Part shown: positions 1 through 7,393 of the stretch, in pieces
How positions within the stretch are numbered: position 1 is the first letter of the stretch
How the letters are laid out: each line of letters starts with the position of its first letter
NCBI RefSeq assembly: GCF_000732535.1
Contig: NZ_APNK01000021.1
Location: 1-64,000 of the forward strand
Source: Salinisphaera hydrothermalis C41B8
GTDB taxonomy: Bacteria; Pseudomonadota; Gammaproteobacteria; Nevskiales; Salinisphaeraceae
Length of the DNA: 64,000 bases
Direction: 5' to 3'
The notes under the pieces: generated by a model
Told to the model about the DNA's origin: nothing
The model's database searches: none
The model's input: the letters and a program-made list of their open reading frames with translations, nothing else
Made by a program: the position numbers and the translations under genes

Positions 1-759
1 CGGCTCGGGCCGCTGCGAGGCCATATCGAACAGGGCCCGGCCGCCGTTCTGCGACCCGGTGAAGCCGACCGCCTTGATCGCCGGCTCCTGCACCAGCTGG
101 GCGCCGACCTTGTCGCCGAAGATCATATTGAAGGTGCCGGCCGGCATGCCGGTCTTCTTCACCGCCGCTTCGATCGCGTTACCGACCATCTCCGAGGTCA
201 CCATATGTCCCGGATGGGCTTTCACCACCACCGGGCAACCGGCGGCAAAAGCAGAAGCCGTATCGCCACCGGCGACCGAGAACGCAAACGGGAAGTTGGA
301 GGCGCCGAATACGGCGACCGGACCGATCGCCTGCTGGATCTGGCGCAGATCCGGGGCGGCATCGGTCGCGGTATCGATACGCGCGCCGAGATAATCGCCG
401 CGACGCAGCACCTTGGCGAACAGCCGCAGCTGACCCGTCGTGCGGCCGACTTCGCCGGTCAGCCGGGCTTCCGGCAGGGCGGTCTCGCGCATGGCTTCGC
501 GAATGACCGCATCGCCCAGCGCCTCGATCTCGTCGGCACAGGCTTCGAGAAACTGGGCCCGGGTTTCCGGATCGATGGTGGAAAACGTATCGAAGGCGTC
601 ATGGGCAGCCTTGGCGGCCGCGGTGACTTCCTCGGACGTCGCTTCGAAGAAATCCTGCTTGTAGGGGGCGTTGTCCTCGGCTGCACGGCTGGCAAGCGTG
701 TTCTGGCCGGCTGCCACGCGGGCACCGCCGATGAATTGCTGGCCGGTGAGTTCGGGCAT
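1..759 (-). CDS. 2-oxoglutarate semialdehyde dehydrogenase (XylA/KGSADH-like), C-terminus outside window, in frame with upstream dehydratase
   Basis: Aldehyde dehydrogenase that would oxidise 2-oxoglutarate semialdehyde to 2-oxoglutarate, the last step of the Weimberg-type pentose pathway. Only 253 codons lie in the window. The run FGASNFPFAFSVAGGDTAS near residues 151-169 and the VVVKAHP and FTGS motifs are typical of the 2,5-dioxovalerate dehydrogenase branch of the ALDH superfamily. The catalytic Cys lies beyond the window edge. An ATG at 759 is preceded by an AGGAG about 6 nt upstream, so independent initiation is possible. However, the reading frame runs uninterrupted from the upstream dehydratase gene with no stop between them, so this may be the second half of a bifunctional protein. 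It is the last gene visible in the minus-strand pentose operon. Confidence 0.88.
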   Translation of the reverse strand, partial: MPELTGQQFIGGARVAAGQNTLASRAAEDNAPYKQDFFEATSEEVTAAAKAAHDAFDTFSTIDPETRAQFLEACADEIEALGDAVIREAMRETALPEARLTGEVGRTTGQLRLFAKVLRRGDYLGARIDTATDAAPDLRQIQQAIGPVAVFGASNFPFAFSVAGGDTASAFAAGCPVVVKAHPGHMVTSEMVGNAIEAAVKKTGMPAGTFNMIFGDKVGAQLVQEPAIKAVGFTGSQNGGRALFDMASQRPEP

Positions 760-1971
760 GGGGGACTCCTGATTGAAAGCGGTGTCGTTCGATTGCGGGG
801 CGCCGTTCTGTCGGCCCCGCGCGAGATGTTCGAAAAGACGGCGCGCGCCGAAGGTCCACGGCGGGATGGCGTCGCTGCGGTTCACGCGATTGACCAGCGC
901 GCCGAGCGTGGGCGTGGCGATGGTCACGCGGTCGCCGATGTGGTGCGTGAAACCCTGGCCTTCGCCGTCGCGATCGAGCGTGGGCGAGAACATCGTGCCG
1001 AGATACAGCACGAAGCCGTCCGGATACTGGTGATGCGAGCCGTGGGCCTGCGAGACCAGATCCAGCGGATCGCGACTGATTTCGCGCATGTCGGAGGCAT
1101 CGTCGAGCCGGAAACCGTCGTCCGCGCCTTCGATCACGAGCCGTACGCGCGCCGAGCGCACATCGTCGATATCGAAATGATCGTCGAACAGACGAATGAA
1201 CGGACCGAGCGAGGCCGAGCCGTTGTTGTCCTTGGCCTTGGACAGCAGTAGGGCGCTGCGGCCCTCCAGATCGCGCAGGTTGACGTCGTTGCCGAGCGTC
1301 GCGCCGCGGGTCCGGCCGGTGGAATCCACCGCCAGCACGATCTCCGGCTCCGGATTGTTCCAGGCCGAGGACGGATGCAACCCGACTTCGGCGCCGAAAC
1401 CCACGGCGGCCATGGGCTGGCATTTGGAAAATACTTCGGCGTCCGGGCCGATGCCGACTTCCAGATACTGCGACCAGGCACCGCGTTCGATCAGCGCCTT
1501 CTTGAGTTCCATGGCGGCGTCCGAGCCCGGCACGATCTGCGACAGATCCTCGCCGATGAGTTCGTGCAGCTGGCTGCGGACTTCGGCCGCCTTGGCCGGG
1601 TCGCCGCCGGCCTGTTCCTCGATTACGCGTTCGAGCAGGCTCACGGCGAAGGTCACGCCGCAAGCCTTGACCGCGGCCAGATCGACCGGGGCGAGCAGCC
1701 GTTCGCCGGAATCGGTTTCCAGCGACTGGGTCAGCCAGTCGCGCACGTTGCCGAGCGATTCGCCGGGGGCGTTTGTCGCGACCTCCACCAAGTCGTCGCG
1801 ATCGAGCAGATCGGTCATGGTCGGGCCATGAGCGCTGATGTCCACGACCTCGCCGCCGCGCACGGCGATGAGGGCCGGGCCGTCGACCGGTGCCGTGCGC
1901 CAGACGCGGCCGACGAGTACGGCTCGCTCCAGATCCTGCGGCAGACAATCGGACAGTTCGATCAAATCCAT
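760..1971 (-). CDS. 2-keto-3-deoxy-pentonate dehydratase, FAH superfamily (XylX-like), lacking a stop before the next gene
   Basis: Dehydrates 2-keto-3-deoxy-pentonate to 2-oxoglutarate semialdehyde. The protein strongly resembles Caulobacter XylX-type fumarylacetoacetate-hydrolase-fold enzymes: NNPEPE at residues 205-210, GNDVN at 227-231, KAKDNN at 245-250 and a C-terminal PWTFGARRLFEHLARG. Family members normally stop a few residues after that ARG. Here the frame continues through about 18 polar residues (starting RQNGAPQSND) into the ALDH start at residue 405. The start ATG at 1971 lies one base after the stop of the upstream SDR gene (TGA-A-ATG), a tightly coupled operon junction. The stereochemistry of the substrate (D-xylose or L-arabinose derived) cannot be read from sequence. 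Confidence 0.87.
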
Positions 1972-1972
1972 T

Positions 1973-2743
1973 TCAGCACCAACCGGCGTCGATAAAATAT
2001 TCGTGGGCGGTGCAGCCGGCGCTGTCGTCGGCTGCCAGGAACAGCACGGTCGGCGCGACGTGCTCGGGCAAGAGTCTTTGTTTGAGGCACTGGTTGGCCT
2101 GGATACGGGCCTCGTCCTCGGGCGTGATCCATTTGTCGAGCTGGCGCTCGGTAATGATGGCGCCGGGGATGATGGTATTGACGCGGATATTGGATTCGCC
2201 CAGGTCGCGCGCCATGCCGCGGGTCAAGCCGTGGATGGCGGCCTTGGCCGTGGTATAGCCCGGCATGCCGCCGAGCGCGACCTTCCAGCTGATCGATCCG
2301 AAGTTGATGATCGAGCCGCCCCCGGCCTCGGCCATCCCGGGGGCTGCCGCCTGAATGGCGAAGAACTGCGGGCGCAGATTGATCGCCATACGCTCGTCCC
2401 AGTAGTCGGCAGTCACCGACTGCCAGTCGTGGCGATCATCGTTGGCGGCGTTGTTGACCAGCACACGGATTGCGCCGTGCTCGGCCTCGACATCGCGGAT
2501 CGTCTGCTGGAGACGATCCACGTCGCGAATATCGCAGTGCGTGAACGCCACGCGATGGTCGCTCGATTCGTTCTGCAACCGGGCCACCAGGGCCTCGCTG
2601 GCCGCTACATCGATGTCGACGAAGTGAACGTTCGCCTTCTGCCGCGTCAGGGCCGAAACCAGTTCGGCCCCGATGCCGCTGCCGCCGCCGGTCACGAATG
2701 CCGTCCGGCCTTCCAGACTGGGGTAGATCGCGGATTGAGTCAT
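1973..2743 (-). CDS. Pentose 1-dehydrogenase, short-chain dehydrogenase family (XylB-like)
   Basis: NAD(P)-dependent SDR of 256 aa that would oxidise the pentose at C1 to its lactone or acid. Visible motifs are TGGGSGIG (residues 18-25), NNA around 96-98, Ser149 in NFGSISW and the catalytic Y162-TTA-K166. The closing HEYFIDAGW motif and the opening AIYPSLEG closely resemble Caulobacter XylB, D-xylose dehydrogenase. I place the start at the ATG at 2743; a TTG two codons upstream is the alternative. It sits 10 bp downstream of the dehydratase stop and 1 bp upstream of the XylX-like gene. No gene for the lactonase step (XylC) is visible, so lactone opening may be spontaneous or encoded elsewhere. 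Confidence 0.87.
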   Translation of the reverse strand: MTQSAIYPSLEGRTAFVTGGGSGIGAELVSALTRQKANVHFVDIDVAASEALVARLQNESSDHRVAFTHCDIRDVDRLQQTIRDVEAEHGAIRVLVNNAANDDRHDWQSVTADYWDERMAINLRPQFFAIQAAAPGMAEAGGGSIINFGSISWKVALGGMPGYTTAKAAIHGLTRGMARDLGESNIRVNTIIPGAIITERQLDKWITPEDEARIQANQCLKQRLLPEHVAPTVLFLAADDSAGCTAHEYFIDAGWC

Positions 2744-2753
2744 AGCCAACCGA

Positions 2754-4487
2754 TCAGTGGTTTTCCCGCGGGATCGCCGCGCCGCGGCAACCGCCGAGGA
2801 AATCCAGATCGGCGCCGAGATCGGCCTGCTGCACGTGGTCGAAATACAGCTTCTGGTAACCGCTGTCCATCGCCGGCGGCGGAGCCGTCCAGCGCTTGCG
2901 GCGCGCTTCGAGTTCGGCGTCGTCCACGTCCAGATGCAGGCGACGATTGTCGACGTCCAGCTCGATCATGTCGCCGTTCTCGACTAGGGCCAGCGGGCCG
3001 CCGGCGGCCGATTCGGGCGAGACATGCAGCACGACGGTGCCAAAGGCCGTGCCCGACATGCGTGCATCCGAAACGCGGACCATGTCGCGTACGCCTTTTT
3101 CCAGAATCTTGGTCGGCAGCGGCATGTTGCCGACTTCGGCCATGCCCGGATAACCCTTGGGACCAGCGCCCTTGAGCACCATCACGCAGGTTTCGTCGAT
3201 ATCCAGATCCGGATCGTCGACGCGGGCCTTGAAGTCCTCGATCGATTCGAACACCACGGCACGGCCGCGATGGTTCATCAGTTCGGCCGTGGCCGCCGAG
3301 GGTTTGAGCACCGCACCATCCGGCGCCAGGTTGCCCTTGAGCACAGCAATGCCGCCCCGCTCGTTGACCGGGTTGTCGCGCTTGCGAATCACTTCGTGAT
3401 CGAAGCATTCCACGTCGGCCAGATTCTCGCCGACGGTATGGCCGTTCACGGTCAGCGCGTCGGTGTGCAGCAGATCCTCGATCTGTTTCATCAGCGCCGG
3501 CAGGCCGCCCGCGTAACAGAAATCCTCCATCAGGAAACGGCCGGACGGCATCAGGTCGACCAGGCAGGGCACGTCGTGGCCGAGCTTGTCCCAATCCGAG
3601 AGATGCATGTCGACGCCAACGCGACGTGCCAGTGCCAGCAGATGGATGACCGCGTTGGTCGAGCCGCCGATCGCGCCGTTGGTGCGGATCGCGTTCTCGA
3701 ACGCCTTACGAGTCAGAATCTTCGAGGGCTTGAGGTCTTCCTCGACCATCTCGACGATACGCCGGCCCGACATACGCCCGAGGCGGTTGCGATGCGCGTC
3801 GACCGCGGGGAACGCCGCGTTACCGGGCAGGGCCATGCCGAGCGATTCGGCCATCGAGGCCATCGTCGAAGCGGTGCCCATGGTCATGCAGTGGCCGGCC
3901 GAGCGATGCATGCCGGATTCGGCAGCCAGGAAATCGTCGATCGACATCTTGCCGGCGCGCACGTCTTCCGAGAACTTCCAGACGTCGGTGCCGGAGCCGA
4001 GCTGACGGCCCTTGAAGCGGCCGTTGAGCATCGGGCCGCCGGAGACGACCAGAGTGGGCAGATCGCAGCTGGCCGCGCCCATCATCAGAGACGGGGTGGT
4101 CTTGTCGCAGCCGCACATCAGTACCACGCCGTCCATCGGGTTGGCGCGGATGGCTTCCTCGGTGTCCATCGCCGCGAGATTGCGGAACAGCATGGCGGTG
4201 GGGCGAAGCAGCGTCTCGCCGCAGGAAAATACCGGGAACTCCAGGGGGGTGCCGCCCGCGTCCAGAATGCCGCGCTTGATGTGCTCCACCAGACCCCGGA
4301 AGTGCGCGTTACACGGCGTGAATTCCGAGAAGGTATTGCAAATGCCGATCACCGGTCGACCATCGAAGGCATCGTCCGGCAACCCGCTGTTCTTCATCCA
4401 GCTGCGATGCAAAAACCCGTCGCGGTCATGCCCGCCGAACCAGGCCTGGGATCGCCGCTTGGGGTGGCCGTTCTCTCCGTCGCTCAT
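2754..4487 (-). CDS. Sugar-acid dehydratase, IlvD/EDD family (L-arabinonate dehydratase type)
   Basis: A 577-aa [2Fe-2S] dehydratase that would convert a pentonate to 2-keto-3-deoxy-pentonate. The expected cluster cysteines are present at C59 (FTPCN), C127 (CGCDKTTPS) and C200 (SAGHCMTMGTAS), with K129 beside C127. These positions match those I recall for Rhizobium L-arabinonate dehydratase. Overall sequence (WFGGHDRDGFLHRSWMKN, GICNTFSEFTPCNAHF) is closer to that enzyme than to Caulobacter XylD. The start ATG at 4487 is backed by a good AGGAG Shine-Dalgarno. It is the first gene of the operon and its upstream region carries paired operator-like repeats. Family members can be promiscuous for related sugar acids, so the exact substrate is uncertain. 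Confidence 0.9.
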   Translation of the reverse strand: MSDGENGHPKRRSQAWFGGHDRDGFLHRSWMKNSGLPDDAFDGRPVIGICNTFSEFTPCNAHFRGLVEHIKRGILDAGGTPLEFPVFSCGETLLRPTAMLFRNLAAMDTEEAIRANPMDGVVLMCGCDKTTPSLMMGAASCDLPTLVVSGGPMLNGRFKGRQLGSGTDVWKFSEDVRAGKMSIDDFLAAESGMHRSAGHCMTMGTASTMASMAESLGMALPGNAAFPAVDAHRNRLGRMSGRRIVEMVEEDLKPSKILTRKAFENAIRTNGAIGGSTNAVIHLLALARRVGVDMHLSDWDKLGHDVPCLVDLMPSGRFLMEDFCYAGGLPALMKQIEDLLHTDALTVNGHTVGENLADVECFDHEVIRKRDNPVNERGGIAVLKGNLAPDGAVLKPSAATAELMNHRGRAVVFESIEDFKARVDDPDLDIDETCVMVLKGAGPKGYPGMAEVGNMPLPTKILEKGVRDMVRVSDARMSGTAFGTVVLHVSPESAAGGPLALVENGDMIELDVDNRRLHLDVDDAELEARRKRWTAPPPAMDSGYQKLYFDHVQQADLGADLDFLGGCRGAAIPRENH

Positions 4488-4513
4488 CAGTTAACTCCTG
4501 TAATCGGCAACTA

Positions 4514-4544
4514 ATGTCAAACATGTCCGTTATATGTTCAACAT
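4514..4544 (-). promoter_or_regulatory. Two operator-like 11-mers (ATGTnnAACAT), 20 bp apart
   Basis: On the + strand ATGTCAAACAT (4514-4524) and ATGTTCAACAT (4534-4544) lie 20 bp apart, 27 bp and more upstream of the dehydratase start. The second is the core of the near-perfect palindrome TATGTTCAACATA. The arrangement suits a dimeric GntR/FadR-type regulator such as the one encoded at 5125-5880. Related sites with the same 20 bp spacing occur upstream of the sugar symporter near 62.4 kb. Binding is inferred. Confidence 0.6.
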
Positions 4545-4637
4545 AGACTTTGGTTTTAATCGGCGGCTGTGTCGAGCCGCTCATGGTTTGTACCGGGTCT
4601 GCCGCGCCGCGGGCGTCGAGCCGGGCGTGTGTCGGCG

Positions 4638-5061
4638 TCAGATGCGCGCTATATCGACCGCAATTCGGATGAAGCGATAGGTCAATGGATCGAGCCGCCC
4701 GGTCAGGCGCCCGTGGTCGCACGCCAGGCCATGACCGTCAACCGGGGCCACCCCATCCGGCTGGCCTTCGGTATTCGCCGCCTTGGGATCGGTATGCGAG
4801 AGCCTTCGATGCTCGAGCAGACGTGACGAGCCAAAGCCCTGCAGGTCGATATCGAGCGACACCGCGTCGTCGGGCAATCGGTTGATCGCGAAGAACGTGA
4901 TCGTGCCGGCCGCGGTCATGCCAGAGGCGTTGATGCCCACTGTATTTGGGCAGGGCAATTCGGCGTCGTGGGTTCACTCGAATGGCCCACGCCAAACGCG
5001 GCAACCACGCCACTGCCTCATACGCGGGCACGTCCGCCGCTGGATGGGAATAGGCGCTTAG
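4638..5061 (-). pseudogene. Remnant of GH51 alpha-L-arabinofuranosidase, C-terminal part
   Basis: A minus-strand stretch reading TITFFAINR, then IDLQGFGSSRLLEHRRLSH, then AANTEGQPDGVAP and finally LDPLTYRFIRI matches the C-terminal beta domain of GH51 arabinofuranosidases. There is no catalytic (beta/alpha)8 barrel. Weaker related sequence continues upstream to about 5061 in another frame (SHPAADVPAYEAVAW), implying at least one frameshift. The fragment sits between the pentose operon and its presumed regulator, so the locus probably once handled arabinose-containing oligosaccharides. Assignment to GH51 rests on recalled family consensus, not on a search. Confidence 0.65.
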
Positions 5062-5124
5062 CCGGAAATACGAAGCACTTCGCGATTCAGAATCGAGCGT
5101 GATCGTGCGATGGCAACCCGAGGG

Positions 5125-5880
5125 TCAGTCGTTCAGATGGGCGGGCACAACTTCCGGGCGGGTATGTTCGAGTCCCAGGGCGAGACTCGTACCCTCAAGA
5201 ATCGCATGCGCGGCATAGAAAGCATCCTCGACCTTGCGCATGCGGATGGCTTCCATCAGACGGCGATGACGCTCGAGGCTGTCTTCGGGGTCGGTGGCAC
5301 TGACGTTGGACTCGACCACGAGCAGGTGGATCGAGGGCCGCAGAATATGTGAAAGCTGTGACCAAACGATGTTGTGGGTCGCGCGGAAGATGGCCACGTG
5401 AAACGCGACATCCGACTCACTATCGAGTCGGCGGCGTTCGCCGGTTTTGGCTTCGTCGAGGGTGCGCGCCATGCCGTTGAAGGCTTCCTCGATGGCGACC
5501 AGGTCGTGGGCATTGGCCTGGCGCGTCGCCGCCATGGCGACATGTGGTTCCACGCTTAAGCGGAACGACAGCACTTCGCGCTGAATCTCTTCGTTCGGAG
5601 CTGCGAAACGGGTCATCCATTCGGTGACCAGTGGGTCGAGGATATGCCATTCGGAATATTCACGAACCCGGGAGCCGTACCCGGAGATGCGCTCGATCAC
5701 GCCCCCGTCCACGAGCTGCGAGAGATGACGCCGTACCACGGTACGACTCAGCCCGAATTCCTCGCAGATATGCATTTCCTTCGGGATGAAGTCGCCGGGC
5801 TTGTAGTGTCCCGAAAAAATATCGGATACGAGCCGGTCGGTCAGATTGAAATCGCTACGGGGCGAACGGGTCGTACTCAT
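5125..5880 (-). CDS. FadR-type GntR transcriptional regulator
   Basis: A 251-aa regulator with an N-terminal winged helix-turn-helix (about residues 10-75, including GDFIPKEMHICEEFGLSRTVVRRHLSQL, in part) and a C-terminal all-helical FCD ligand-binding domain. Start chosen at the ATG at 5880 (MSTTRS); an upstream in-frame start would add 12 residues without family support. It lies upstream of, and in the same orientation as, the pentose operon, separated by the GH51 remnant. FadR/FCD regulators near Weimberg genes commonly respond to sugar acids, so control of the operon through the paired sites at 4514-4544 is likely but inferred. Confidence 0.9.
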   Translation of the reverse strand: MSTTRSPRSDFNLTDRLVSDIFSGHYKPGDFIPKEMHICEEFGLSRTVVRRHLSQLVDGGVIERISGYGSRVREYSEWHILDPLVTEWMTRFAAPNEEIQREVLSFRLSVEPHVAMAATRQANAHDLVAIEEAFNGMARTLDEAKTGERRRLDSESDVAFHVAIFRATHNIVWSQLSHILRPSIHLLVVESNVSATDPEDSLERHRRLMEAIRMRKVEDAFYAAHAILEGTSLALGLEHTRPEVVPAHLND

Positions 5881-6004
5881 GAAATCACGGGACGAGCGGT
5901 GGGTGCCGGCGAACATGGCATTGAGATTACGGGCCGGATATTAGCACGCCGTGCACGGAGCACCGGCGTATCGTGACTGTGGCGAGGTCGGGCCCCGGGT
6001 GCGC

Positions 6005-7243
6005 TCAGCAACTGCTGTCGCTCAGTTTCGGCACACCCATTCCGAACAAAGGCCGCAATTTCAAGCCGACAACGGTGCCGAGCAATCCGACCGCACCCCA
6101 AAGCCAGCCGTGCAGCGAGAACGACGCGATGCCGCCAAAGTAGGCGCCGATATTGCACCCGAAGGCGATGCGCGCGCCGTAGCCCATGAGGATGCCCCCG
6201 ATGAGGCGGGCTACGATGATGCGCCAGGGCAGGTCGGTGGCGATCTTGAAGGTGCCGCCCCAGGCGGAGGCCGCCATGGCCCCAAAAATGATCCCGATGT
6301 CCATCACGCTGGTCCGGTCGGCAAAAATCGGGGTATGCAGCCCGCCCGCATGCGGACCGGACCAGTAGTACCAGCTGCCCACATCTACGCCGAGGGCGGA
6401 CAGCGCCTGCGATCCCCATAGCGCGAACGCGCTGGTAATGCCCCACGGCTTGCCGGACAGCCAGAGCGTGGCGGCATTGAGCACGGCAAGCGCCAGCGCG
6501 CCGGCCCACAGAGGCCAGGTGCCGCGCAGCACGCGTTTGATGCCATGCTCGCTCGGCGGGCCCACGCGCGGCGGCGGGTTGAGCCGGCGTTCGACCAGCC
6601 AGGTCGCGGCGACGATCGCGCCGATGATGATGAACTGGAAAATCACGGCGCCGGTATAGCCCCAGCGCGTGTCGGCCAGGGAGAGCTTGCCCCAGACGAA
6701 AGCGGGCTGGAGCCAGAAGCCGAAATCGTGCGCGCCCCAAACCGAGCCGACGATGAAGCCGAACAGAGTGATGAGAATCGAGGTCTGGCCCGAGCCAACG
6801 GTATACAGCGAACCCGAGGCACAGGCGCCGCCCAGCTGCATGCCAATGCAGAAGATGAAGCCGCCGAAGGCCACCGACAGTCCGACCGGGAAGACATAGC
6901 CGGAAAGCGGACCGCCGAACGCGGTCGTGCCGAGCGCCATCAGCGGCGCGAACAGCAGACTGGCCACGGCGAGCATGAGCATATGCGCGCGCAGGGTCTC
7001 GCCTTGGCCGACGGCCATGAGCTGGCGAAACGCCGAAGTAAAGCCGAAGCGGGCGTGATACAGCGCAATGCCGAGCCCCAGGGCGACGATGTACAGAATC
7101 CCCTGTGCCACACCGTAGCCGGCGAACAGAATGAGCAACAGGACAACGCTGATACCGCCCGCGATCGCGGTTGTCCCGGGGCGGGGGGCCGGCGGACGTT
7201 CGATGGCGCGCGCGGGGCGCTCCGGGTTACGAATATCTGACAT
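6005..7243 (-). CDS. YeeE/YedE family (TsuA-like) sulfur-compound transporter
   Basis: A 412-aa polytopic membrane protein. It contains two family hallmark regions: FIFCIGMQLGGACASGSLYT, with conserved Cys and Gly residues, and a later GYGARIAFGCNIGAYFGG with a further Cys. This matches the YeeE/YedE (DUF395, sulphur transport) family, whose characterised members take up thiosulfate. The first about 40 residues are proline- and arginine-rich and cytoplasmic. I chose the ATG at 7243 because the longer upstream extension is arginine-rich and unlike the family. It is transcribed divergently from the acoR-like gene. No TusA-like partner gene is adjacent, so the substrate is uncertain. Confidence 0.85.
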   Translation of the reverse strand: MSDIRNPERPARAIERPPAPRPGTTAIAGGISVVLLLILFAGYGVAQGILYIVALGLGIALYHARFGFTSAFRQLMAVGQGETLRAHMLMLAVASLLFAPLMALGTTAFGGPLSGYVFPVGLSVAFGGFIFCIGMQLGGACASGSLYTVGSGQTSILITLFGFIVGSVWGAHDFGFWLQPAFVWGKLSLADTRWGYTGAVIFQFIIIGAIVAATWLVERRLNPPPRVGPPSEHGIKRVLRGTWPLWAGALALAVLNAATLWLSGKPWGITSAFALWGSQALSALGVDVGSWYYWSGPHAGGLHTPIFADRTSVMDIGIIFGAMAASAWGGTFKIATDLPWRIIVARLIGGILMGYGARIAFGCNIGAYFGGIASFSLHGWLWGAVGLLGTVVGLKLRPLFGMGVPKLSDSSC

Positions 7244-7393
7244 GGTCAAATCAATTGCGCGTGATCGATCTATTGTAGCGCTGTTGCCAAGAGCGAGTGG
7301 GCTGTTGCGTACGCGCAACACAACGCGCAGCCGACTAACGTCGGGTAGCCCGCGGCGCCTGCGCGGTGACATCGTCGAGCCGGAGGTGAGGCC

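Noticed and set aside
205-1251. Plus-strand 348-codon open frame opposite the pentose operon
   Set aside because: Opposite-strand shadow of the ALDH and dehydratase genes, with low-complexity G/R/A/E composition.
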